NCBI GenBank assembly: GCA_020002185.1
Contig: CM034533.1
Coordinates: 55,602,982-55,666,981, forward strand
Length of the DNA: 64,000 nt
Source: Paraescarpia echinospica
Taxonomy: Eukaryota > Annelida > Polychaeta > Sabellida > Siboglinidae
Direction of reading: 5' to 3'
In this document: one piece after another, positions 1 to 8,897 of the stretch
Layout: the number at the start of each line of letters is the position of its first letter
Numbering within the stretch: the first letter of the stretch is position 1
Program-made: the position numbers and the translations under genes
Notes under the pieces: model-generated
What the model was told of the DNA's origin: nothing
The model's input: the letters and a program-made list of their open reading frames with translations, nothing else
The model's database searches: none

Positions 1-1022
1 ACGTAGGTAACGACAATGATTACTTAATGATTCGTCATACAACCAGTAGTGCTGACGTAGACAGTGACAATGACTAGGTAATGATTCGGCAGACTACCAG
101 TAGTACATACGTAGTTAGTGACAATGGGTAGGTAATGATTCGCCAGATTACCAGTAGTATATACGTAGTTAGTGACAATGGCTAGGTAGTGATTCGCCAT
201 ACAACCAGTAGTGCAGACGTAGATAGTGACAATGGCTAGGTATTATTTCGCCATACTACTTGTAGTGCAGACGTAGGTAGTGACAATGACTAGGAAATGA
301 TTCGCCATACTACAAGTAGTGCTGACGTAGATAGTGGCAATGACTAGGTATTGATTCGCCATTCTACTGCAGACGTAGGTAACGACAATGATTAGTTAAT
401 GATTCGCCATACTACCAGTAGTGCTGACGTAGATAGTGACAATGACTAGTTAATGATTCGCCATACTACCAGTAGTACATACGTCGGTAGTGACAATGAC
501 TAGGTAACGATTCGCCATACTACCTGTAGAGCAGACGTAGGTAGTGACAATGGCTAGGTATTAATTCGCCATACTACCAGTTGTGCAGACTTAGGTAGTG
601 ACAATCACTATGTAATGATTCGCCATACTACCAGTAGTGCAGTCGTAGGGAGTGACAATGACTAGGTAATGATTCACCATACTACCAGTAGTGGAGACGT
701 ACCTAGTGACAATGGGTAGGGAATGATCCGCCATACTACCAGTTGTGTAGACGTAGGTAGGGAAAATGATTAGGTAATGATTTGCCATACTACCAGTAGT
801 GCAGACGTAGGTATTGACAATGACTAGGTAATTATTCGCCATACTACCAGTAGTGCTGACGTAGATAGTGACAATGACTAGGTAATTATTCGCCATACTA
901 CCAGTAATACATACCTTGGTAGTGACATTGTCTAGGCAATGATTCGCCATACTACAAGTAGTGCAGACGTAGGTAGTGGCAATGACTAGGTAATTATTCG
1001 TCATACTACCAGTACTGCAGAC

Positions 1023-1049
1023 GTAGTAGTAGTAGTAGTAGTAGTAGTA
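1023..1049 (-). repeat. (TAC)9 microsatellite tail of the LINE, copy 1
   Basis: Nine GTA units on the plus strand (TAC on the element's sense strand) directly follow the LINE polyadenylation signal. The first GTA belongs to the ACGTA target site, leaving eight units as the element tail. A microsatellite tail instead of poly(A) is known in several LINE families. Confidence 0.9.
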
Positions 1050-1050
1050 T

Positions 1051-1056
1051 TTTATT
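1051..1056 (-). promoter_or_regulatory. LINE polyadenylation signal AATAAA, copy 1
   Basis: TTTATT on the plus strand reads AATAAA on the element's sense strand. It lies one base before the TAC tail and about 165 bases after the reverse transcriptase stop codon, the expected place for the 3' end of the element RNA. Confidence 0.6.
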
Positions 1057-1219
1057 TGAGTCTCACTCCACGTATACATGCATTAAAATACAAAACAAAT
1101 AAATATATTACATTCAAAGTTAGCACTGTATACAAAGACCACTCAAAAAGAGTTATGAGAGACTTGTAAAAACAAAAATGTACAAATAAAAACAGTATTA
1201 ATTTAATAAACATGTGCTA

Positions 1220-3214
1220 TTATTTTGTTGTATTGTGTAATCTTGTGTGCAGTATTTTTTGGAGGATGCTGGCAGTTTTACTTATTATATCGTCATTACT
1301 CAATAAATATACAAATTTATCTTGATCATTCATACTGGAAAAAGCTGGATCATTAATTGTTGCATAGCCTATTAGTTCTTTTCGTTCATTAAAATATAAA
1401 GGGCATTTCATTAAAACGTGAAACTCATTTTCTATTTCATTCGTGCAATTATAACACGTCCTAGCTTCAGGTGGGGGGTAATTTCGTTCAAAACGTCCAG
1501 TTTCAATTCTGATTGGTGCCACGCCACATCGAAATTTTGCAAGTGCTGATCGATTACTTCTAGACATAATTTTCTTAACATAATGCTCAGTTACAAATTT
1601 TTTTTTGAACTGTTTATAAGTTCTTAGTTTATTTCTACTACCATTTCTGCCCTCTTCTCTATTTATAATATGAAGCCATTGCTGTTCCTGTAATACAGAC
1701 AGGCAAACATCTGTGTGTTCTATTATAGCCTTTCCATTAACATGGTTTCTTATATTAGTAAGAGTATGCATATTTAAGTCATTATAACGATGGTATACTT
1801 CGTAGCCCCAATTTCGTTTCCCACTTATGGCCATTTCCATCATCCATAGAAACACGCGTTTTGTCACTCTAGATACATCCATATTGATCAAACGACACCA
1901 GAGCCTAGTAACAGATAGCCATTGTTGGTGAGTCGGGGTTTTCCACCCCATTTCACCCTGTACTGCTGCTGATGGGGTATATTTACCCACACCTAGGAAA
2001 AATCGACAGGCCCTATTATGTATGCTATTTATGACCGAATATTCCTTTGTACCCCACACAGCAGAACCATAGTTAATAATGGAGAGCACCATACCATCGT
2101 ATAGTTTTGTAAAACAGTTAAAAGGCATTCCTCCATTACACTTTGTCTTAGCCATTAACAAACCCAGAGCTCTGTTCGCCGTAGTAGCTACTGCTTTTAC
2201 CATCACCTTATAATCAAGATATTCAGTTAAAATCAAACCTAAATATTTATACTTATTTACGATGCATATGCTTTGGTCACCTAGTAGGAAGTCGCAAGTA
2301 GTCTCAGATATCGATGGATTACGAAAATGTACAATTTGAGTTTTGTCTTTGTTAATAGACATGCTCCAGTCATTGCACCATTTCCAGATAACATTTAGCA
2401 ATGTCTGCAGTTCTTCTGCTGATTCGGCCAGCACCACAATATCATCTGCGTATGCAAACATTGTAACAATTTCGTCTCCGATCTTAACACCTTTACCCGT
2501 GCCTTTCAATTCAGCTGATAAATCGTTTATAAACATATTGAACAAGATAGGTGATATAACACATCCCTGCTTAAGCCCGCATTCAACATTGAACCAGTCA
2601 GACTTTAAGTTGTTGACCCTAACACAACATTTGTAATCAACATATAATGATTTCAAAGCCTCAAGCATTTTCCCTTGTATGTTGAAGTTCCTAATTTTGT
2701 TCCAGAGGAAATTTCTATTGATACGGTCATAAGCTTTACTAAAATCTACGAAACATGCAAACGTTTGCTGTCGACATTTCTTTCTAGTATTGATTATGTT
2801 TGTAATGGTAGATAGGTGGTCGAGACAACTGCGACCTGGTCTAAACCCATTTTGCTCATCACACAAAAGGTCGTTGTCCTCTACCCACGATATAAGACGA
2901 TCGTTTAAAATAGAGCAGTATATTTTATACACATGGGAACTAAGCGTAATTCCCCTATAGTTCAATGGCACTCGTGGATCAGACGTACAAAACTTGGGTA
3001 TCGGGGTTACAATGCCCCGACGCCATGCTTCAGGAACCATGCTGCTGTTAAAACATTGATTAAATAGTTCGTAAAGGAAGTCTATGGCATTTTCATTGAC
3101 CAGCGTTTCGACTGGGATGTTATCATTACCCAACGCTTTGTGTTTCTTGGCCTTGTTTAAGGTCAGGCGAATGTCCTCCTTAGAGATAGGCCCATCAAGG
3201 TGTTCATAAGTTAC
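1220..3214 (-). CDS. LINE reverse transcriptase, N-terminally truncated, copy 1
   Basis: The RNA-directed DNA polymerase of a non-LTR retrotransposon would make cDNA at a nicked chromosomal target. The frame is open from 3214 to the TAA at 1220-1222, with a stop (TAG, 3215-3217) just inside the inverted satellite bases at the 5' junction. There is no true start codon: the apparent start at 3133 is a TTG inside the conserved stretch KALGNDNIP. Counting residues from 3133, fingers/palm motifs are NYRGITL at 58-64, GFRPGRSCLDHL at 96-107, FVDFSKAYD at 128-136 (catalytic D130), GLKQGCVISPILFN at 186-199, FAYADD at 226-231 (catalytic D230 and D231) and KYLGL at 296-300. A CX2CX8HX4C motif (C560, C563, H572, C577) lies near the C-terminus, as in many LINE ORF2 proteins. 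No internal stop or frameshift is seen, but the endonuclease is missing, so it is probably not autonomous. Residue 511 is K here and T in the other copies. Confidence 0.93.
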   Translation of the reverse strand, partial: VTYEHLDGPISKEDIRLTLNKAKKHKALGNDNIPVETLVNENAIDFLYELFNQCFNSSMVPEAWRRGIVTPIPKFCTSDPRVPLNYRGITLSSHVYKIYCSILNDRLISWVEDNDLLCDEQNGFRPGRSCLDHLSTITNIINTRKKCRQQTFACFVDFSKAYDRINRNFLWNKIRNFNIQGKMLEALKSLYVDYKCCVRVNNLKSDWFNVECGLKQGCVISPILFNMFINDLSAELKGTGKGVKIGDEIVTMFAYADDIVVLAESAEELQTLLNVIWKWCNDWSMSINKDKTQIVHFRNPSISETTCDFLLGDQSICIVNKYKYLGLILTEYLDYKVMVKAVATTANRALGLLMAKTKCNGGMPFNCFTKLYDGMVLSIINYGSAVWGTKEYSVINSIHNRACRFFLGVGKYTPSAAVQGEMGWKTPTHQQWLSVTRLWCRLINMDVSRVTKRVFLWMMEMAISGKRNWGYEVYHRYNDLNMHTLTNIRNHVNGKAIIEHTDVCLSVLQEQQWLHIINREEGRNGSRNKLRTYKQFKKKFVTEHYVKKIMSRSNRSALAKFRCGVAPIRIETGRFERNYPPPEARTCYNCTNEIENEFHVLMKCPLYFNERKELIGYATINDPAFSSMNDQDKFVYLLSNDDIISKTASILQKILHTRLHNTTK

Positions 3215-3256
3215 CTAGTCATTGTCACTACGTAAGTAGTGACAATGACTAGGTAA
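3211..3256. repeat. Perfect inverted repeat at the LINE 5' junction, copy 1
   Basis: The arms 3211-3231 (begins TTACCTAGTC, ends GTCACTAC) and 3236-3256 are exact reverse complements of 21 bp around the spacer GTAA. The right arm is ordinary satellite. The left arm is satellite in inverted orientation, the only inverted satellite piece I saw, and two of its bases belong to the ACGTA target duplication. Confidence 0.95.
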
Positions 3257-5159
3257 TGATTCGCCGTACTAACAGTAGTGCAGAAGTAGGTCGTGGCAAT
3301 GGCTAGGTATTAATTCGCCATACTACCAGTAGTTCAGACGTAGGTAGTGACAATGACTAGGTAATGATTCGTCATACTACCAGTAGTGCTGACGTAGACA
3401 GTGACAATGACTAGGTAATGATTCGCCAGACTACCAGTAGTACATACGTAGTTAGTGACAATGGGTAGTTAATGATTCGCCAGATTACCAGTAGTATATA
3501 CGTAGTTAGTGACAATGGCTAGGTAGTGATTCGCCATACAACCAGTAGTGCAGACGTAGGTAGTGACAATGGCCAGGTATTATTTCGCCATACTACTTGT
3601 AGTGCAGACGTAGGTAGTGACAATGATTAGGAAATGATTCGCCATACTACAAGTAGTGCTGACGTAGATAGTGGAAATGACTAGGTATTGATTCGCCATT
3701 CTACTGCAGACGTAGGTAACGACAATGATTAGTTAATGATTCGCCATACTACCAGTAGTGCTGACGTAGATAGTGACAATGACTAGTTAATGATTCGCCA
3801 TACTACCAGTAGTACATACGTCGATAGTGACAATGACTAGGTAACGATTCGCCATACTACCTGTAGAGCAGACGTAGGTAGTGACAATGGCTAGGTATTA
3901 ATTCGCCATACTACCAGTAGTGCAGACTTAGGTAGTGACAATCACTATGTAATGATTCGCCATACTACCAGTAGTGCAGTCGTAGGGAGTGACAATGACT
4001 AGGTAATGATTCGCCATACTACCAGTAGTACATACGTCGGTAGTGACAATGACTAGGTAACGATTCGCCATACTACCTGTAGAGCAGACGTAGGTAGTGA
4101 CAATGGCTAGGTATTAATTCGCCATACTACCAGTTGTGCAGACTTAGGTAGTGACAATCACTATGTAATGATTCGCCATACTAACAGTATTGCAGTCGTA
4201 GGGAGTGACAATGACTAGGTAATGATTCACCATACTACCAGTAGTGCAGACGTAGCTAGTGACAATGGCTAGGGAATGATTCGCCATACTACCAGTAGTG
4301 CAGACGTATGTAGGGAAAATTATTTGGTAATGATTTGCCATACTACCAGTAGTGCAGACGTAGGTATTGACAATGACTAGGTAATGATTCGCCACACTAC
4401 AAATAGTGCTGACGTAGATAGTGACAATGACTAGGTAATTATTCGCCATACTACCAGTAGTACATACGTTGGTAGTGACAATGTCTAGGCAATGATTCGC
4501 CATACTACAAGTAGTGCAGACGTTGGTAGTGACAATGACTACGTAATGATTCGCCGTACTACCAGTAGTGCAGACGTAGGTCGTGGCAATGACTTGGTAA
4601 TGATTCGCCATACTACCAGTAGTGCAGACGTAGGTAGTGACAATGGCTAGTTAATGATTCGCCATACTACCTGTAGTGCAGACGTAGGTAGTGTCAATGG
4701 CTAGGTACTAATTAACCATACTACCAGTAGTGCAGACGTAGGTAGTGACAATGACTAGGTAATGATTCGCCATACTACCAGTAGTGCAGACGTAGGTAGT
4801 GACAATGGCTAGGTATTAATTCGTCATACTACCAGTTGTGCAGACTTAGGTAGTGACAATCACTATGTAATGATTCGCCATACTACCAGTAGTGCAGTCG
4901 TAGGGAGTGACAATGACTAGGTAATGATTCACCATACTACCAGTAGTGCAGACGTAGCTAGTGACAATGGCTAGGGAATGATTCGCCATACTAGCAGTAG
5001 TGCAGACGTATGTAGGTAAAATGATTAGGTAATGATTCGCCATACTACCAGTAGTGTAGACGTAGGTAGTGACAATGGCTAGGTATTAATTCGCCATACA
5101 ACCAGTAGTGCAGACGTAGGTAGTGACAATGACTAGGTAATGATTCGCCATACTACCAG

Positions 5160-5750
5160 TAGTGCTGACGTAGACAGTGACAATGTCTAGGTAATGATTC
5201 GCCAGACTACCAGTAGTACATACGTAGTTATTGACAATGGCTAGGTAATGATTCGCCATACTACCAGTAGTGCAGACGTAGGTAGTGACAATGGCTAGGT
5301 ATTAATTCGCCATACTACCTGTAGTGCAGACGTAGATAGTGGCAATGACTAGGTATTGATTCGCCATTCTACTGCAGACGTAGGTAACGACAATGATTAC
5401 TTAATGATTCGTCATACTACCAGTAGTGCTGACGTAGACAGTGACAATGACTAGGTAATGATTCGCCAGACTACCAGTAGTACATACGTAGTTATTGACA
5501 ATGGCTAGGTAATGATTCGCCATACTACCAGTAGTGCAGACGTAGGTAGTGACAATGGCTAGGTATTAATTCGCCATACTACCTGTAGTGCAGACGTAGA
5601 TAGTGGCAATGACTAGGTATTGATTCGCCATTCTACTGCAGACGTAGGTAACGACAATGATTACTTAATGATTCGTCATACAACCAGTAGTGCTGACGTA
5701 GACAGTGACAATGACTAGGTAATGATTCGGCAGACTACCAGTAGTACATA
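5160..5750. repeat. Local 264-bp tandem duplication inside HOR A copy 1
   Basis: A five-monomer block (4 x 54 + 48 = 264 bp), marked by GTAGTTATTGACAATGG at about 5224 and about 5488, is repeated in tandem and runs into the start of the next HOR unit. The same structure is in copy 2 (about 10801-11391). It is present only once at the end of copy 3. Confidence 0.85.
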
Positions 5751-6666
5751 CGTAGTTAGTGACAATGGGTAGGTAATGATTCGCCAGATTACCAGTAGTA
5801 TATACGTAGTTAGTGACAATGGCTAGGTAGTGATTCGCCATACAACCAGTAGTGCAGACGTAGGTAGTGACAATGGCTAGGTATTATTTCGCCATACTAC
5901 TTGTAGTGCAGACGTAGGTAGTGACAATGACTAGGAAATGATTCGCCATACTACAAGTAGTGCTGACGTAGATAGTGGCAATGACTAGGTATTGATTCGC
6001 CATTCTACTGCAGACGTAGGTAACGACAATGATTAGTTAATGATTCGCCATACTACCAGTAGTGCTGACGTAGATAGTGACAATGACTAGTTAATGATTC
6101 GCCATACTACCAGTAGTACATACGTCGGTAGTGACAATGACTAGGTAACGATTCGCCATACTACCTGTAGAGCAGACGTAGGTAGTGACAATGGCTAGGT
6201 ATTAATTCGCCATACTACCAGTTGTGCAGACTTAGGTAGTGACAATCACTATGTAATGATTCGCCATACTACCAGTAGTGCAGTCGTAGGGAGTGACAAT
6301 GACTAGGTAATGATTCACCATACTACCAGTAGTGGAGACGTACCTAGTGACAATGGGTAGGGAATGATCCGCCATACTACCAGTTGTGTAGACGTAGGTA
6401 GGGAAAATGATTAGGTAATGATTTGCCATACTACCAGTAGTGCAGACGTAGGTATTGACAATGACTAGGTAATTATTCGCCATACTACCAGTAGTGCTGA
6501 CGTAGATAGTGACAATGACTAGGTAATTATTCGCCATACTACCAGTAATACATACCTTGGTAGTGACATTGTCTAGGCAATGATTCGCCATACTACAAGT
6601 AGTGCAGACGTAGGTAGTGGCAATGACTAGGTAATTATTCGTCATACTACCAGTACTGCAGACGTA

Positions 6667-8870
6667 GTAGTAGTAGTAGTAGTAGTAGTATTTTATTTGA
6701 GTCTCACTCCACGTATACATGCATTAAAATACAAAACAAATAAATATATTACATTCAAAGTTAGCACTGTATACAAAGACCACTCAAAAAGAGTTATGAG
6801 AGACTTGTAAAAACAAAAATGTACAAATAAAAACAGTATTAATTTAATAAACATGTGCTATTATTTTGTTGTATTGTGTAATCTTGTGTGCAGTATTTTT
6901 TGGAGGATGCTGGCAGTTTTACTTATTATATCGTCATTACTCAATAAATATACAAATTTATCTTGATCATTCATACTGGAAAAAGCTGGATCATTAATTG
7001 TTGCATAGCCTATTAGTTCTTTTCGTTCATTAAAATATAAAGGGCATTTCATTAAAACGTGAAACTCATTTTCTATTTCATTCGTGCAATTATAACACGT
7101 CCTAGCTTCAGGTGGGGGGTAATTTCGTTCAAAACGTCCAGTTTCAATTCTGATTGGTGCCACGCCACATCGAAATTTTGCAAGTGCTGATCGATTACTT
7201 CTAGACATAATTTTCTTAACATAATGCTCAGTTACAAATTTTGTTTTGAACTGTTTATAAGTTCTTAGTTTATTTCTACTACCATTTCTGCCCTCTTCTC
7301 TATTTATAATATGAAGCCATTGCTGTTCCTGTAATACAGACAGGCAAACATCTGTGTGTTCTATTATAGCCTTTCCATTAACATGGTTTCTTATATTAGT
7401 AAGAGTATGCATATTTAAGTCATTATAACGATGGTATACTTCGTAGCCCCAATTTCGTTTCCCACTTATGGCCATTTCCATCATCCATAGAAACACGCGT
7501 TTTGTCACTCTAGATACATCCATATTGATCAAACGACACCAGAGCCTAGTAACAGATAGCCATTGTTGGTGAGTCGGAGTTTTCCACCCCATTTCACCCT
7601 GTACTGCTGCTGATGGGGTATATTTACCCACACCTAGGAAAAATCGACAGGCCCTATTATGTATGCTATTTATGACCGAATATTCCTTTGTACCCCACAC
7701 AGCAGAACCATAGTTAATAATGGAGAGCACCATACCATCGTATAGTTTTGTAAAACAGTTAAAAGGCATTCCTCCATTACACTTTGTCTTAGCCATTAAC
7801 AAACCCAGAGCTCTGTTCGCCGTAGTAGCTACTGCTTTTACCATCACCTTATAATCAAGATATTCAGTTAAAATCAAACCTAAATATTTATACTTATTTA
7901 CGATGCATATGCTTTGGTCACCTAGTAGGAAGTCGCAAGTAGTCTCAGATATCGATGGATTACGAAAATGTACAATTTGAGTTTTGTCTTTGTTAATAGA
8001 CATGCTCCAGTCATTGCACCATTTCCAGATAACATTTAGCAATGTCTGCAGTTCTTCTGCTGATTCGGCCAGCACCACAATATCATCTGCGTATGCAAAC
8101 ATTGTAACAATTTCGTCTCCGATCTTAACACCTTTACCCGTGCCTTTCAATTCAGCTGATAAATCGTTTATAAACATATTGAACAAGATAGGTGATATAA
8201 CACATCCCTGCTTAAGCCCGCATTCAACATTGAACCAGTCAGACTTTAAGTTGTTGACCCTAACACAACATTTGTAATCAACATATAATGATTTCAAAGC
8301 CTCAAGCATTTTCCCTTGTATGTTGAAGTTCCTAATTTTGTTCCAGAGGAAATTTCTATTGATACGGTCATAAGCTTTACTAAAATCTACGAAACATGCA
8401 AACGTTTGCTGTCGACATTTCTTTCTAGTATTGATTATGTTTGTAATGGTAGATAGGTGGTCGAGACAACTGCGACCTGGTCTAAACCCATTTTGCTCAT
8501 CACACAAAAGGTCGTTGTCCTCTACCCACGATATAAGACGATCGTTTAAAATAGAGCAGTATATTTTATACACATGGGAACTAAGCGTAATTCCCCTATA
8601 GTTCAATGGCACTCGTGGATCAGACGTACAAAACTTGGGTATCGGGGTTACAATGCCCCGACGCCATGCTTCAGGAACCATGCTGCTGTTAAAACATTGA
8701 TTAAATAGTTCGTAAAGGAAGTCTATGGCATTTTCATTGACCAGCGTTTCGACTGGGATGTTATCATTACCCAACGCTTTGTGTTTCTTGGCCTTGTTTA
8801 AGGTCAGGCGAATGTCCTCCTTAGAGATAGGCCCATCAAGGTGTTCATAAGTTACCTAGTCATTGTCACT
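6667..8870 (-). mobile_element. 5'-truncated LINE, copy 2
   Basis: Same insertion as 1026-3229, shifted by exactly 5641 bp, with ACGTA at 6662-6666 and 8871-8875, AATAAA at 6692-6697 (minus strand), and the TAC tail at 6664-6690. The shared truncation point, target duplication and inverted junction show descent from one insertion event. Confidence 0.95.
6861..8855 (-). CDS. LINE reverse transcriptase, N-terminally truncated, copy 2
   Basis: The open frame runs from the 5' junction (8855) to TAA at 6861-6863, with all motifs at the same positions as in copy 1: D130, the FAYADD box at 226-231 and the C/C/H/C set at 560-577, counted from the TTG at 8774. By eye, two coding differences separate it from copy 1: T instead of K at residue 511, from one base change near 7243, and a silent change near 7578. 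No stop or frameshift is present. Any product would lack the endonuclease. No promoter is recognisable upstream, only satellite. Confidence 0.93.
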   Translation of the reverse strand, partial: VTYEHLDGPISKEDIRLTLNKAKKHKALGNDNIPVETLVNENAIDFLYELFNQCFNSSMVPEAWRRGIVTPIPKFCTSDPRVPLNYRGITLSSHVYKIYCSILNDRLISWVEDNDLLCDEQNGFRPGRSCLDHLSTITNIINTRKKCRQQTFACFVDFSKAYDRINRNFLWNKIRNFNIQGKMLEALKSLYVDYKCCVRVNNLKSDWFNVECGLKQGCVISPILFNMFINDLSAELKGTGKGVKIGDEIVTMFAYADDIVVLAESAEELQTLLNVIWKWCNDWSMSINKDKTQIVHFRNPSISETTCDFLLGDQSICIVNKYKYLGLILTEYLDYKVMVKAVATTANRALGLLMAKTKCNGGMPFNCFTKLYDGMVLSIINYGSAVWGTKEYSVINSIHNRACRFFLGVGKYTPSAAVQGEMGWKTPTHQQWLSVTRLWCRLINMDVSRVTKRVFLWMMEMAISGKRNWGYEVYHRYNDLNMHTLTNIRNHVNGKAIIEHTDVCLSVLQEQQWLHIINREEGRNGSRNKLRTYKQFKTKFVTEHYVKKIMSRSNRSALAKFRCGVAPIRIETGRFERNYPPPEARTCYNCTNEIENEFHVLMKCPLYFNERKELIGYATINDPAFSSMNDQDKFVYLLSNDDIISKTASILQKILHTRLHNTTK

Positions 8871-8897
8871 ACGTAAGTAGTGACAATGACTAGGTAA
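8852..8897. repeat. Perfect inverted repeat at the LINE 5' junction, copy 2
   Basis: The same 21-bp arms and GTAA spacer as at 3211-3256, shifted by 5641 bp with no base change. Confidence 0.95.

Larger units (their letters stand above)
591..1079 (-). other. Chimeric open frame: LINE 3' end read into satellite (not a gene call)
   Basis: A 162-codon open frame begins at an ATG in the LINE 3' untranslated region. It reads MYTWSETQIK, then nine tyrosines encoded by the TAC microsatellite tail, then continues in frame through about eight satellite monomers to a TAA at 591. Frame continuity arises because TAC repeats and 54-bp monomers are both multiples of three. There is no evidence of translation. 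The same frame recurs at 6232-6720 and 11873-12361 with identical translation, as expected from copying of the whole HOR. Confidence 0.35.
1026..3229 (-). mobile_element. 5'-truncated LINE (non-LTR retrotransposon), copy 1
   Basis: This 2204-bp block replaces nothing in the satellite: it interrupts one monomer and is flanked by the direct repeat ACGTA (1021-1025 and 3230-3234). Read on the minus strand it has a reverse transcriptase frame, a stop at 1220-1222, about 165 bp of AT-rich 3' untranslated region, AATAAA (plus-strand 1051-1056) and a TAC-repeat tail. The 5' end is cut at about 3210 and followed by 19 inverted satellite bases. The endonuclease domain and any ORF1 are absent, which is usual for LINE copies made by incomplete reverse transcription. 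It lacks LTRs and, in the visible part, an RNase H domain. The clade is unresolved; a Jockey/CR1/L1-Tx1-like group is plausible. Confidence 0.95.
1..5641. repeat. Higher-order repeat A, copy 1 (5641 bp, carries LINE)
   Basis: The sequence starting at base 1 (ACGTAGGTAACGACAATG) recurs at 5642 and 11283, giving a 5641-bp period. Removing the 2204-bp insertion and one 5-bp target duplication leaves 3432 bp, which equals 60 x 54 + 4 x 48. Four 48-bp monomers are indeed visible in the unit, near 360, 3700, 5370 and 5630. Apart from the LINE, the unit is pure satellite. Confidence 0.95.

Noticed and set aside
2343..2636. Plus-strand 97-codon frame, repeated at 7984-8277 and 13625-13918
   Set aside because: It lies wholly antisense to the reverse transcriptase catalytic region and is a shadow of that coding sequence.
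3131..3133. TTG as the start codon of the reverse transcriptase
   Set aside because: The same frame continues upstream through conserved LINE sequence (SKEDIRLTLNKAKKHKAL) to the 5' truncation, so no start is present in the copy.
1026..3229. LTR retrotransposon or endogenous virus
   Set aside because: There are no long terminal repeats, protease, integrase or RNase H. The reverse transcriptase motifs and 3' tail are those of a LINE.
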